A stretch of DNA of 64,000 bases, taken from positions 1,178,001 to 1,242,000 of the forward strand of contig NZ_JAIOAO010000003.1 of the NCBI RefSeq assembly GCF_021190955.1, in the 5' to 3' direction. The notes below the pieces were generated by a model that saw only the letters and a program-made list of their open reading frames with translations, was not told the DNA's origin and did no database searches. This document shows, piece after piece, positions 44,601 through 54,525 of the stretch. Source of the DNA: Parachryseolinea silvisoli. Its GTDB lineage: Bacteria > Bacteroidota > Bacteroidia > Cytophagales > Cyclobacteriaceae. Both the position numbers and the translations under genes were made by a program. The stretch's first letter is position 1. Each line of letters begins with the position of its first letter.

Positions 44601-45857
44601 GTGAAGAACCCACTAAGCATTAAAGACCTTGTCAACCTCTTGTACCAAAACAAAGAGGTGATCGAGATGCTTTTTGGCAACAAGGACTCCGTCAACAAGT
44701 CGGAGATCCTGGCCCGGGAGGATATGACGGACGAGAAGCTCGAGAAGCTGGTGGTCAACGAGCTGATCCACGAGAACAACAACATCATCAGCCTCGACGA
44801 CCGGATCATGACCTTCATTGAAGAGTTTCTCGAGATCGGCGAGGTAACGACCAGCTTCATCAATGACAATATCCAGGCGCTGAACGAAGGCCTGCGGTAT
44901 TACCACATTGACAACAATATCAAATTTCTCCGAAACATCAAGCGGTCGTTGAAGAGGATCAACTCCACCACCTCACGCGAGGTGATGAAGCTGCACAAGA
45001 ACATTGACGACACCTATAAGAACCAGGATAACTATGTCATCAAGCTGCAGGAGCTCGAGAAGTATAAACGCAAGCGCGACGACATTATCAACCTGATCCG
45101 CGAATCGGAACAGATCGTTTCCGACGCCCAGGGATTCTTTAATACCATTGTCGATGCGGAGCTGAGCTCGATCGTGCTGGAGCTGCGGTATACGCTGGTG
45201 CGCAATCGCGACTACCTAAACGAGATTCAATCGCAGATCATCGACTACATCAACCGGATCCAGCACCAGTCAGCGATCTATAAAAAGATCCAGCGTCTCA
45301 AAGAATTGAAAGATTACGAAGAGCTGAAGTACAAAACGAATTATGTCGACGTCGTGGCCGACATCAAAGCGATGTTCTTCCACAAGCGTATACCGCTCAA
45401 GTCGCGGTTGTCGCTCGACTTCCTGCATACCGACCACGGCTATCAGTTGACGCAAAAAGTTGCCGGTAAACTGCACCTGCTACGCAACTCGCATCGCAAG
45501 CCGGCCGGCCGGATGGTGGCCGGCTTTGACGACCTGAACCAGGAGGAGTCGTCGAGCCTGAACATTGCGGGCCTGGTGGAAAAGTTTATGGAAAGCCAAA
45601 CCGATCTGTTTCAATTTGTCCTGGACTACAAATTTCCGGAGAAAGCCGGCGATCTTACATTCGAGAAACGCATATCGCTCTATGTGGGCATTACCATCGA
45701 CTATGACACGCAGCTGACCTTCTCGGGCAAGTTCGGGTCGATGAATTTTATCAACGAGAAGAAACAAAAGCAGCGGGTAGGCTACGCGATCGTGAAAGCG
45801 AACACGAAACAACGCACGGCGAAACAACCGTCGAAGGAGGAGGCAGCAACATCATGA
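44601..45857 (+). CDS. mksF: MksF/JetA-like kleisin subunit of a condensin-type complex
   Basis: A 418-residue protein from GTG 44601; the frame is open further upstream but without a convincing start. The N-terminus (about 1-75) looks like a winged-helix module (SIKDLVNLLYQNKEVIEML). A long helical middle (about 100-240; KRINSTTSREVMKLHKN, IQHQSAIYKKIQRLKELKDY) and a beta-rich C-terminus follow. Identification rests mainly on position: it precedes a small MksE-like gene and a large SMC-like ATPase, the order of MksFEB and of JetABC. As a kleisin it should bridge the ATPase heads. Its stop overlaps the next start (ATGA). Confidence 0.75.
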   Translation: MKNPLSIKDLVNLLYQNKEVIEMLFGNKDSVNKSEILAREDMTDEKLEKLVVNELIHENNNIISLDDRIMTFIEEFLEIGEVTTSFINDNIQALNEGLRYYHIDNNIKFLRNIKRSLKRINSTTSREVMKLHKNIDDTYKNQDNYVIKLQELEKYKRKRDDIINLIRESEQIVSDAQGFFNTIVDAELSSIVLELRYTLVRNRDYLNEIQSQIIDYINRIQHQSAIYKKIQRLKELKDYEELKYKTNYVDVVADIKAMFFHKRIPLKSRLSLDFLHTDHGYQLTQKVAGKLHLLRNSHRKPAGRMVAGFDDLNQEESSSLNIAGLVEKFMESQTDLFQFVLDYKFPEKAGDLTFEKRISLYVGITIDYDTQLTFSGKFGSMNFINEKKQKQRVGYAIVKANTKQRTAKQPSKEEAATS

Positions 45858-46405
45858 ACATTCCCAAGCAGACACCGGAGATTTTCAGCATCCTGAGCAA
45901 GGGCAACTTTATCAGCTCAAACGGCAGCCGGGGCAAGTTGTTTGATGTCATCAACTTCGAAGACAACTTTCAAACATTAAAAGAATTCTTTGCCCACACC
46001 GGCTACCACCTGGAGAAGGGACATAATTACTATTACTTCAGCCAGCAGGAAGAGACAAACACGATCATGGAAAAGAAGCTGGAGCAATTTGCCTATTACA
46101 TTGACGTGATGGACTTCTTCTCGTCCATGGACGCAAAGCCCGTGGTGGGCACGCGGTATCGCGTGACACAGATTGCCGAGGAATGTTATGCCAACGAGCG
46201 GCTGAAGCAAAAGCTCTATGCGTTGTCGCGCCGGGAGAAGATGGTGGACAAGGTGGCCGAGATCGCCAACGACCTGACGGCAGGAGGTTTTTTTGAACAA
46301 GAAGACGAGGACACGTATAAGGTCATGGACGCAATCCATTACCTGGAGCAAGTGATCACGCTCATAACAATTGAGGAAGAAGATGGAGAACAGGCGGATT
46401 CTTAA
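45854..46405 (+). CDS. mksE: MksE/JetB-like accessory subunit
   Basis: A 183-residue protein of predicted winged-helix type. Aromatic GYHLEKGHNYYYFSQQ is typical of the DUF4194/MksE family, followed by KLEQFAYYIDVMDFF and a C-terminal wing (GGFFEQEDEDTYKVMDAIHY). It is expected to bind the kleisin and help load the complex on DNA. The gene overlaps the kleisin gene by 4 bp and the ATPase gene by 23 bp. Confidence 0.78.
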   Translation: MNIPKQTPEIFSILSKGNFISSNGSRGKLFDVINFEDNFQTLKEFFAHTGYHLEKGHNYYYFSQQEETNTIMEKKLEQFAYYIDVMDFFSSMDAKPVVGTRYRVTQIAEECYANERLKQKLYALSRREKMVDKVAEIANDLTAGGFFEQEDEDTYKVMDAIHYLEQVITLITIEEEDGEQADS

Positions 46406-49400
46406 CCGGATTATATTTATCAACATCGGTAATACCGATTATGCCAGCATTGAAATTGCGGGCAATACCTGCTTTGTGGGCACCAACAACATGGGCAAGA
46501 CTACGCTGCAACGCGCGATCCTGTTCTTTTACAGCGCCAATACACGGGGACTGGGTATCTCCAGCTCGCAGAAGTCATTTGAAGATTATTACTTTCAATA
46601 TCCCAACTCGTATATCGTATACGAAATTGCAACGGAGGAGGGATTCTTTCACGTGATGCTCTATCGCCGGGAGAAGATTTTTTACCGGTTTGTTGACCAT
46701 GCGTTCGACCAGGATCACTACATCGTCGACAGCGAAGCGCTGTTGCCAAAGGCACTCCTGACGCGGCTGAACGAGCATAAGATTAACTACAGCGACCAGA
46801 TCGAGACCTTTGAGCGGTACCGGAATATCATCTACGGTGCCGACCCGGATAAACGGTATAAAAAGTTTTCCCTGATGAAGGGCAACGCGAATTATCACAA
46901 TATCCCGCTGGCCATTACGTCGATTTTCCTCAGCTCGGAGTCAGTGATCCGCGCGGAGTTTGTAAAAGAATGTATTGCCAACTCCATCGGCACGAAACAT
47001 ACCAACATCGAGCTCAAAACGGTGGAACGCCAGTTGCGTCAGTTCAGCGAGCGGTACCAGGATATAGAGATGTTCTTCCGTAAGGAAAACTCCACGCGGG
47101 GCGACCTGATCAAAGACAACTTTACACAGATCAAAAACCTGAAGCTGAAGCAACGCGCACTGGCTACGGAACTGGGGGGCGCACTAAAATATGCCACCGA
47201 GCAACAACAGGTATTAGGACAGCAAGTAGCACGTTACCGCGAAGAGATCGAATGGCAGGAGAGCGAATTCCGGAAACAGGAACAAGGCCAACAAGAGGCT
47301 AACCGCGAAATCAACCAGGAGATCGGAGCTTTCAAATCAAAAATCCGCGAGGCGGATAAGAAGCAGCGCGAGTACGAGGAGCGCGGCATTGCCGATGCGC
47401 TTAAGCAGATGGACGAGCGTGCCCAGCTGGCATTGGAAGTACAGGCCCGCGAAAACGAATACGCCACACTGACAGCGGGCTTTAGCGATGTGGAGCTCCA
47501 GTTCAAGACATTGTTTGATGGCCTGGAAAATGAACGCCGTGAGTTTGAGAACGTATTGCGTGCCGAAGGCCTGCAACTGGACCGTAAATACCAGGATGAC
47601 CGGAATGTGTTGCGCGACGATTTCCGCAAGGAAGAAAGCGAGCTAAAAGAACAGCACCAGGCAGAAGTAGGCCGGCTGCGACAAGCGTTGAATCAAAAGG
47701 AGCTGGAGAAGAAAGACGAAGACTTTCGCGAGAAAGAAACCCATCGCAAGCGCTATTTTGAAAAGGAGTCGGCACAACTGCGGGCTAACCTGGAAGAGAT
47801 CAGCCGGCGGAAGCTGGAGCGATCGTCGGCGTTCACCGTCAAAAACAACCAGATCGAGTCGCTGAAAAAAGAAGGCGACCACATTCGCGAGAAGAACAAG
47901 CTCACGTCTGAGCAGTACATCGCACGCAACAACGACGAGGTATCGGCACTGGAAGAGAAGATCAAGGCAATCGAACAGAAGCTGTCGGTGCACCAACATA
48001 CACTGTTCGGTTTTTTACAAGAGAACTACCCGGACTGGTATAACACCATCGGCAAGGTGTGTAACGAAGAGATTCTCTTTAACAAAGCACTCAACCCAAA
48101 GGTCATCAAGAAAAACCTGGACACGCTTTACGGCATCCAACTCGACCTCAGTCAGGTGCAGGTACTCTCCAAAACCCTGGAGCAGTACGAATTGGAGAAG
48201 CAGGGATATATCGACAAGATCGCCGCGCTGAACCTGGCCTTTTTAGAATTCCGGGAAACACAGGCTCGCGATGAACAGAATAAGCTGGCATCGATCAGCA
48301 AGAAGTCAGCGCACCTGAAGAACGAGCTGTCGCAACTGGAATACGAAGCCGGGCAGGACGAGCACAAAGAGAAACAATACACCCTCGACCTGAACGAGTG
48401 GAAAGCAAAAGGCGAAGCCCTGCGCGAGAAAGATTTGCTGGAGAGCTATCAGTTGCAAGACGCCATCAAAAAGGAGATTGCCGGACTGACTGAGAGCATG
48501 GCCAACCTGGATGCTGTCTTTGCCAGGAACCGGAAGAAGCTCGAGGGCCGTTTTAACGAGCGACATGCCGTCCTCACGGCCACGTTTGAGCAAGAGTCTA
48601 CACGCTTGAAGGACGTACGCGACGAAAAACTCTCGTCGTATGCCGACCACAAAGCGAAGCTACAAAAAGAGAAAAGTAAGGTGCTCAAGAATAAGGGTAT
48701 CGACGACAGCCGTATTAAAAAGCTTAAAGACGAGATCGAGGCAGCACGCAAGGCGGTACAAACCATCGACAAACACGCGGAGCTGGTCAACGACTACCGC
48801 AAAGACAAACGCGAGCTATTTGACAAAGTAGACGAGTTTAAACGGGAGAAGGAGCGTTTCGAAGATCGTGTACAGCAATCCGAGAAAGAGTTCGCCGCGG
48901 TCAAGCAAGCTTTTGCGAAAAAGAAAAGCCAGCTGGAATTGGACATCCGTTCCTTGGCCGAAGAGTTGAAACGGTATACAGAAGGAATGGAGCACTTTGA
49001 GCGACACTTCCGCGAGCGGGCGCTCTTCGACAGGCTACGCCACATCGTCGAGCCTGCACCGGCAGCGCACTCGGACGCCGGCATTGTTGGACTGTGCTCA
49101 CAGCTGCTGGCCAACGACACCGAGTATCACAACCAGTTTGAGAAATTCCGGAACAACGTGACCGAATTTGCGGGCCGTTTCCGCCCGGACAACCACTTGA
49201 ACTTTAAGGTCAACCCCCAGGCGGGTGAAGGTGAGTACGAGCGCTTTGCAGCCTACCTGCAGGAGTTTTACAACGAGAATAAAATCCAGACTTCCATTGC
49301 CGAGGTGGCCAAGAGTCACGGTATGTTGATCGATGCCATCTCGAGCAAGATGAAGGCATTGGCAGAGCACAAGGGCCGGATCACAAAAATGATCAGCAAG

Positions 49401-50060
49401 ATGGAAGCGGACTTCGGACGCGCGTCGTTCGAAAGCTCGAAGCTGATCGAATATATCAAGCTCAAATCGGAGGATAGCGAGAACAAGGTATTGCGCAAGC
49501 TCCAGAAGATTGCAGAATTCCGTGAGCAGAACCCGTTCCTGTATGGTGAAGTAAACCTGTTCAACCAGTCGAACAAAGCCAAGGCAGAGATCGATAAGCG
49601 CTCGGTGGAGCTGCTGAACGATCTGCAACGAACTATCAGCGAGGAAAAATACGAAGAGATACGCGTGCAAGACCTGTTCGAGCTGCGCTTTCGGATCAAG
49701 GAGGGTAAGAACGACACCGGCTGGATCGAAAAGATCGACAAGGTGGGTTCTACCGGTACGGATATGCTCGTAAAAGCGGTAATCTATATCACGCTGCTAA
49801 ATGTGTTTATCAAGGAATCGACTGAGAAGACAGCCCGGAATTTCTCTGTGCACTGTATCATCGACGAAGTAGGGCAGATCTCCGCGGCCTACCTCAAGGA
49901 ACTGATCAACTTTGCCGAAGAGCGTAACATCTGCCTGATCAACGGTCTGCCGAACGAGAGCAAGCTGGAGACGCACTACAACTACACGTATAAATTCCGG
50001 AAGGACCAGCATGGGTATGTGAAGGTTATTCCGTTGCTGACGATGACAATTGAACCCTAG
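46383..50060 (+). CDS. mksB: SMC-like ATPase, MksB/JetC type
   Basis: A 1225-residue protein from ATG 46383. The Walker A motif is GTNNMGKTT (G33-T41) at the N-terminus. About 800 residues of coiled coil follow (around 240-1000), with a break near 560-600 (HTLFGFLQENYPDWYNTI) that should be the hinge. The C-terminal head has a signature-like GSTGTD (from G1122), Walker B with D1161-E1162 in CIIDEVGQ, and a final INGLPNESKLETHYN. The protein should close into a ring with the kleisin and extrude or trap DNA. It is related to the ATPase of Wadjet plasmid-defence systems and of the MksBEF condensins. The downstream gene is convergent and unrelated, and no JetD is found in the window. Confidence 0.87.
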   Translation: MENRRILNRIIFINIGNTDYASIEIAGNTCFVGTNNMGKTTLQRAILFFYSANTRGLGISSSQKSFEDYYFQYPNSYIVYEIATEEGFFHVMLYRREKIFYRFVDHAFDQDHYIVDSEALLPKALLTRLNEHKINYSDQIETFERYRNIIYGADPDKRYKKFSLMKGNANYHNIPLAITSIFLSSESVIRAEFVKECIANSIGTKHTNIELKTVERQLRQFSERYQDIEMFFRKENSTRGDLIKDNFTQIKNLKLKQRALATELGGALKYATEQQQVLGQQVARYREEIEWQESEFRKQEQGQQEANREINQEIGAFKSKIREADKKQREYEERGIADALKQMDERAQLALEVQARENEYATLTAGFSDVELQFKTLFDGLENERREFENVLRAEGLQLDRKYQDDRNVLRDDFRKEESELKEQHQAEVGRLRQALNQKELEKKDEDFREKETHRKRYFEKESAQLRANLEEISRRKLERSSAFTVKNNQIESLKKEGDHIREKNKLTSEQYIARNNDEVSALEEKIKAIEQKLSVHQHTLFGFLQENYPDWYNTIGKVCNEEILFNKALNPKVIKKNLDTLYGIQLDLSQVQVLSKTLEQYELEKQGYIDKIAALNLAFLEFRETQARDEQNKLASISKKSAHLKNELSQLEYEAGQDEHKEKQYTLDLNEWKAKGEALREKDLLESYQLQDAIKKEIAGLTESMANLDAVFARNRKKLEGRFNERHAVLTATFEQESTRLKDVRDEKLSSYADHKAKLQKEKSKVLKNKGIDDSRIKKLKDEIEAARKAVQTIDKHAELVNDYRKDKRELFDKVDEFKREKERFEDRVQQSEKEFAAVKQAFAKKKSQLELDIRSLAEELKRYTEGMEHFERHFRERALFDRLRHIVEPAPAAHSDAGIVGLCSQLLANDTEYHNQFEKFRNNVTEFAGRFRPDNHLNFKVNPQAGEGEYERFAAYLQEFYNENKIQTSIAEVAKSHGMLIDAISSKMKALAEHKGRITKMISKMEADFGRASFESSKLIEYIKLKSEDSENKVLRKLQKIAEFREQNPFLYGEVNLFNQSNKAKAEIDKRSVELLNDLQRTISEEKYEEIRVQDLFELRFRIKEGKNDTGWIEKIDKVGSTGTDMLVKAVIYITLLNVFIKESTEKTARNFSVHCIIDEVGQISAAYLKELINFAEERNICLINGLPNESKLETHYNYTYKFRKDQHGYVKVIPLLTMTIEP

Positions 50061-50075
50061 CACATAGCCCGTTAT

Positions 50076-52709
50076 TTATTCGTGGCGCACAGTGTCTGCG
50101 GGGTTGGCACGTGCAGCGCGCCAGGTTTGCGACAGCGTGGTGACTAAACCCAGGAGAAGCAGGAGCACGATGCTGATGACGATCTCGGCTACGCCAATAT
50201 CTATGTGGTAATATTGAATGCGTAGAAACACCTTATCAAACAGCAGGTAGGTGATGGGCACAGCAATCATGATGGCAACCGCCAGCAGGCGAAAGTACGA
50301 CTTCGACAACAGCACTACCAGCTGTGCCGTGGATGCGCCCATGATCTTGCGGACGCCTACTTCTTTGGTCCGGTTTTCGGTTGCATAGACCACCATGCCC
50401 AGCAACCCTAAGCAAGAAATGGAAATGGCCAGTATGCCCAATGCCGAGCAGATCTTTACCATCGAGAAATACCCGACGTAGCTGTCCTCGATTTCATCTT
50501 CAAAGAACCGGGCTTCGAACGGGGCATCGGTGCCTAGTTGTTTCCAGGTGCTTTCCATGTCGGTAAAAGTCTGGAAGATATCGTTCGAGGCGATTTTAAG
50601 ATTCGCATACGAAACGTCTTGCATACTATAGCGAAAGAAGAAGCTCTGAACGCGTTCCGTTAACAGCAGGTAATAAAAGTCCTTCACCACGCCGCGTATG
50701 GATACCATGCCCTGGCCCGGCAGGATCAGCGTTTTGCCTACCGCCCCGGTGGCGGTGCCGAGCTTAAATACGCGCAGGAACTCTTCGTTGACCAGGATGT
50801 GATGCGCCTGCTCGCCGGGGGCCTCACCAAAGTTCTCGCCCGCGAGAAGGGTTAGCCCCAGGTTGCCGAGGTAATGTTGATCGATTGACATCGCAAACAC
50901 CTGCGTCGAGTCGATCTGGTCAGGTTGTTTGACCCAGGTCTCTTCCGGGTAGGAGGTGCCGAGCACGTTCGACGACAGGGATATCGTTTGTACGGCCGAT
51001 AGCTTCGAGAACTCGTTGCGAAAACGCTGCGGGTCGACGCCTTGCAGGTTTACATCGACAATGTTGGCTTTGTCGAATCCGAAATCAAAGGTTAGCGCCG
51101 ACCGGTATTGTTTCAGCACAATGGCCACGCTCATGATAAAGCCCAGCGACAGCGCGAACTGAAATACCATGAGGCACTTTCGTATCCACATACTACCCCA
51201 GGCGCCGTGGGGTATGGTGTTGCGCAAGGCTTGCACCGGATTGAGCCTGGAGAAATACGCAGCGGGGAATATACCCGCTACGAACCCGACACTGGTCGCA
51301 AAGATCAGGAAGCATAGGATTGTGGGTAGATCGGCGTTCAGCTCGAGGGCGTCGGAGGACACCAGCATCGAAAGGAACTCCTGGCGCATGAGCAGAAAAA
51401 GTCCGAAAGCGCCTATCAGCGCCAACAACGTGATGAGTACAGTTTCGGTAATGAACTGCTGGAAGATCTGTGCGCGCTGACCGCCCATGGCTTTGCGCAA
51501 CCCGATCTCCTTGGCGCGCTTCAACGCACGGGAGATGGACAGGTTGGTATAATTAAAGCAGGCGGGCAGCAAGATCAGGAGGCACAGGGCACCAAAAATA
51601 TAGAGCGAGGCGTATCCCCACTCCGGGCCGATCTCGTTGGCGTGCTCCGACCCCGGTACGATGTCGTTCAGCGCCTGCAGGTGGAACGCTGCCTGAAATT
51701 TATCAGGTTGAGTATAGATAGACGGTGTTGCCTTTTGAAAATACGCCTCGACGTCGGTGGCGGGTGCATGGTCGGCCAGCAGAAAATATATATAGCTGCC
51801 GCGAAACTCCTGCCAGGCGTCGGTGGCCTGCGGATGTGCCCTCTGCCAGGCGAGCAGGGTTTCATACGAGGTGATGACTTCAAACTGCATATGCGAGTTC
51901 TTGGGGTGATCTTTTAGTACACCGGTGATCTCGAAGTCACCGTATTCTTTCAAGGTAATGATCTTGCCAAGTGGGTCTTCGTCGCGAAAAAGCTTATGCG
52001 CGGCTTTTTCGGTAATCAGCAGGCTATTGGGCTTCAGCAGTGCCGTGGCCGGATTTCCCTTGAGCAGCGGGAAGGTAAACACCTGCAGGAATGTTGGATC
52101 GGCAAAGTATCCTGCGAGGGGCACTTCGTTCTCTTTATAGCGTGCGTTACTGGCCAGACGGTTTTGAATGCGCACGATGGTACCCGCCGCGGCGCACTCG
52201 TGCTGAAGCATTTCAGCCAGGGGTGCGGGCGCGGATGCATACGTGCGGTTGTTGTCGCCGTCCAGCACCTGCGTAGTAACACGATAAATACGGTCGCGGC
52301 GTACATGAAAGGTATCGTACCCGCTGACATACGTCAGCAGGGCAATAAATAATAAGCTGATGGACATGCCAATGGCGAGGCCGGCTACGTTCAGTATCGT
52401 AAAGAATCGTTGCTGCGCCAGGCTGCGCACCGCGATGGTAAAATAACTTTTTAACATCATAAAAGGGTAAGCGTTTGACGATAGGGGATGATGGGCCGCA
52501 TGTTGTTTACGCCGCTTGACAGCGTAGGAGAATAACAACACCAGGGCATTGCGCCAATACAAGCGCCGGGCCTTTCGTACGGGCATCCGTGTGAGGTGCT
52601 GCTGGTATATTTCCTCGAGGTCGCCCAGCAGGTCTTCTACCTGGGCACCGGAACTATACCACCGGAAGATACGCTCCGGCAAACGCGGTGGGCGTGGGAG
52701 AGTCTTCAT
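50076..52709 (-). CDS. FtsX-family ABC transporter permease with permease-prefix domain
   Basis: An 877-residue protein from ATG 52709, overlapping the PadR stop by 4 bp; longer starts would lie inside padR. An N-terminal prefix (about 1-80; QVEDLLGDLEEIYQQHL) is the domain typical of PadR-linked permeases. It is followed by a membrane segment, a large periplasmic MacB-like domain, three segments with FtsX (around 370-500), a second periplasmic domain and a final FtsX set (TKEVGVRKIMGAS near 770). The family exports antimicrobial peptides or lipids, or acts as a stress sensor, and works with a separate ATPase, which is absent here. Confidence 0.92.
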   Translation of the reverse strand: MKTLPRPPRLPERIFRWYSSGAQVEDLLGDLEEIYQQHLTRMPVRKARRLYWRNALVLLFSYAVKRRKQHAAHHPLSSNAYPFMMLKSYFTIAVRSLAQQRFFTILNVAGLAIGMSISLLFIALLTYVSGYDTFHVRRDRIYRVTTQVLDGDNNRTYASAPAPLAEMLQHECAAAGTIVRIQNRLASNARYKENEVPLAGYFADPTFLQVFTFPLLKGNPATALLKPNSLLITEKAAHKLFRDEDPLGKIITLKEYGDFEITGVLKDHPKNSHMQFEVITSYETLLAWQRAHPQATDAWQEFRGSYIYFLLADHAPATDVEAYFQKATPSIYTQPDKFQAAFHLQALNDIVPGSEHANEIGPEWGYASLYIFGALCLLILLPACFNYTNLSISRALKRAKEIGLRKAMGGQRAQIFQQFITETVLITLLALIGAFGLFLLMRQEFLSMLVSSDALELNADLPTILCFLIFATSVGFVAGIFPAAYFSRLNPVQALRNTIPHGAWGSMWIRKCLMVFQFALSLGFIMSVAIVLKQYRSALTFDFGFDKANIVDVNLQGVDPQRFRNEFSKLSAVQTISLSSNVLGTSYPEETWVKQPDQIDSTQVFAMSIDQHYLGNLGLTLLAGENFGEAPGEQAHHILVNEEFLRVFKLGTATGAVGKTLILPGQGMVSIRGVVKDFYYLLLTERVQSFFFRYSMQDVSYANLKIASNDIFQTFTDMESTWKQLGTDAPFEARFFEDEIEDSYVGYFSMVKICSALGILAISISCLGLLGMVVYATENRTKEVGVRKIMGASTAQLVVLLSKSYFRLLAVAIMIAVPITYLLFDKVFLRIQYYHIDIGVAEIVISIVLLLLLGLVTTLSQTWRAARANPADTVRHE

Positions 52710-53035
52710 TTGGGGAGGGCCAGGTTGACTTTGGAAATACGCCAGAGCTCGTCGCGTAGCGCCTTGACATGGTGCAGCGCTACCTTGCCTTCTGCTGTCA
52801 GCCGGAAGAATCGCTTGCGGCGGCCGCCGCGTTCGAGCGTAGGGTCGCCCAGCCACGATTCAATAAAACCTTTCTCTTCCAACCGCGTGATCGTTGCATG
52901 CAACGCGCCGATGCTGATATCCCGGTCCGTGCGCTGTTCGATGTCTTCTTTAATACCGACGCCGTAGGCGCCCTCTTGTAAGGCAGCGATGGTCAGCAAA
53001 ACCAGCTCTTCAAATTCTCCCAGATAGCCTTTCAT
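52706..53035 (-). CDS. PadR-family transcriptional regulator
   Basis: A 109-residue winged-helix protein (GEFEELVLLTIAALQEGAYG, ISIGALHATITRLEEKGFIE, RRKRFFRLTAEG). It overlaps the FtsX permease gene by 4 bp and probably represses this operon. A TATCTTTG -7 box sits 22 nt upstream of the ATG. Confidence 0.94.
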   Translation of the reverse strand: MKGYLGEFEELVLLTIAALQEGAYGVGIKEDIEQRTDRDISIGALHATITRLEEKGFIESWLGDPTLERGGRRKRFFRLTAEGKVALHHVKALRDELWRISKVNLALPK

Positions 53036-53057
53036 ATATGCGGTGTACGTGTGGAAG

Positions 53058-53065
53058 CAAAGATA
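53058..53065 (-). promoter_or_regulatory. -7 box (TATCTTTG) of the padR operon
   Basis: TATCTTTG on the minus strand matches the Bacteroidota TAnnTTTG consensus. A T-rich tract lies upstream but no exact TTG at -33. Confidence 0.5.
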
Positions 53066-53130
53066 TGTTTCTATTTTTAAGAAGAAATAAAAAAATGTGT
53101 TATATTTGTGGGGTAGGATGGCTGGGCCGA

Positions 53131-54525
53131 TTACATCATCGGCAGGGGCGTATACTCTTTGGCGATGGGCAGTCGTACTTGTACTTGTGTGCCTTTGCCT
53201 TCCTGCGCACTGACAGTGAGCTGCCCGTTGTGCAGGCGAATGATGTTGCGCGAAAGCGGCAAACCGATACCATATCCTTTATAGTTGCGTGTATTCGATG
53301 CGCGAAAGAAGGGATCGTAGATATACTTCAATTCACTTTCTGGAATGCCAATGCCCTGGTCGGCAACCGATACGATCACGTCGCGGTCGCTGGCGCCGAT
53401 CGCTACGGAGACGGGGCGATTGTCTGAATATTTGCAAGCATTCATAATAATGTTGCCAAACGCCATGTGCAGCAGTTGTTGGTTGCCTTCGATGGTCAGT
53501 AACGACTCATCTTCCGGAAATAACTTGTGATCAATGTATATCTGGCTATCGGCATGAATATTATGGATAGTATTAAAAACCGTGAAGAGAAGCTCGTCGA
53601 TACGGATACGCTCCCAGTTGACTTTCTTGCCATCAAAGCCTGTTTGCGCCAGGCTGAGCAGGCTGACGGTGATGTGTTTAAGCCGGTTGGCTTCGTCGAG
53701 CATGACCTTGATCGAATTGCGATAGGCCTCTTCGTCGCGTGACTTGCGCAGCGCGTATTCGGCTTCGCCAATGATCGCAGTAAGCGGTGTACCCAGCTCA
53801 TGCGAGGCGTTGCTGATAAAGTTCTTTTGCGACTCAAACGACGTTTCGAGGCGGTCGAGCATATTGTTGAAGGTACTCGACAGCTGCGCAATCTCATCGG
53901 TGCCGTCATGGTCGTCGAGACGCATGTGAAGATTGGTAGAGCTGATGTTTTGCACCTTGGTGGTGATGCGGCGGATGGGTGCCAGCACTTGTTTGGAGAA
54001 CAACATGCCGACGGTGAAGGCCACCAGCACGGATAGCGATGTGCCGATAAAAAAAATGTTGCGCAGGTTGTGTGTGTAGGCCTCGCTGTATTCGTTGGTC
54101 GCCGATACGATCACGACGTAGCGGCCAGCGTGGCCGGTATAAAGTATGCCGGTATAGAAACGATTGCCATGCCGGAATGTACCATACCGATCCTGGATGA
54201 CATCGCGGTAAAAATCAGAGGATAGGGGCAAGGTATATTTCGAATTGGGAATAACCATCCCTTCGTCGTCTACCTGCAGAAAATATTCTTCTTCGGTGGG
54301 AAATTTCTCCAGATGTTTTTGCCGGATTTCTTCGTAGGTACGGGTGTCGGACTCGCTCTCTTCAAAGGCGGCCTTTGCAGCGATAATGGCACGGATGTCG
54401 AGGCGGCGGTAAAAGTCCTGGAATGCATGCTGGCTGGCAAAGTAATAGGCAAGCAAGCTGAGCAGGGCGATAAAAGATGCCGTCAACAAGCTGAACAGCA
54501 GTGCGATCTTAGTTTGTATTTTCAT
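53131..54525 (-). CDS. Membrane histidine kinase (HAMP-HisKA-HATPase)
   Basis: A 464-residue classic sensor kinase. Two membrane segments (about 7-29 and 158-178) bracket a periplasmic sensor of about 130 residues. HAMP (about 180-232) is followed by HisKA with H242 in ASHELGTPL and a HATPase domain (about 345-455; MNACKYSDNRP, VADQGIGIPE, GYGIGLPLSRNII). HELGTP replaces the usual HELRTP. It overlaps the OmpR regulator gene by 17 bp, so the two form a two-component pair. Confidence 0.94.
   Translation of the reverse strand: MKIQTKIALLFSLLTASFIALLSLLAYYFASQHAFQDFYRRLDIRAIIAAKAAFEESESDTRTYEEIRQKHLEKFPTEEEYFLQVDDEGMVIPNSKYTLPLSSDFYRDVIQDRYGTFRHGNRFYTGILYTGHAGRYVVIVSATNEYSEAYTHNLRNIFFIGTSLSVLVAFTVGMLFSKQVLAPIRRITTKVQNISSTNLHMRLDDHDGTDEIAQLSSTFNNMLDRLETSFESQKNFISNASHELGTPLTAIIGEAEYALRKSRDEEAYRNSIKVMLDEANRLKHITVSLLSLAQTGFDGKKVNWERIRIDELLFTVFNTIHNIHADSQIYIDHKLFPEDESLLTIEGNQQLLHMAFGNIIMNACKYSDNRPVSVAIGASDRDVIVSVADQGIGIPESELKYIYDPFFRASNTRNYKGYGIGLPLSRNIIRLHNGQLTVSAQEGKGTQVQVRLPIAKEYTPLPMM

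Noticed and set aside
44601-50060. A complete four-gene Wadjet defence system
   Set aside because: No JetD-like gene is present on either side; the next gene is a convergent FtsX permease and the preceding one a TPR histidine kinase.
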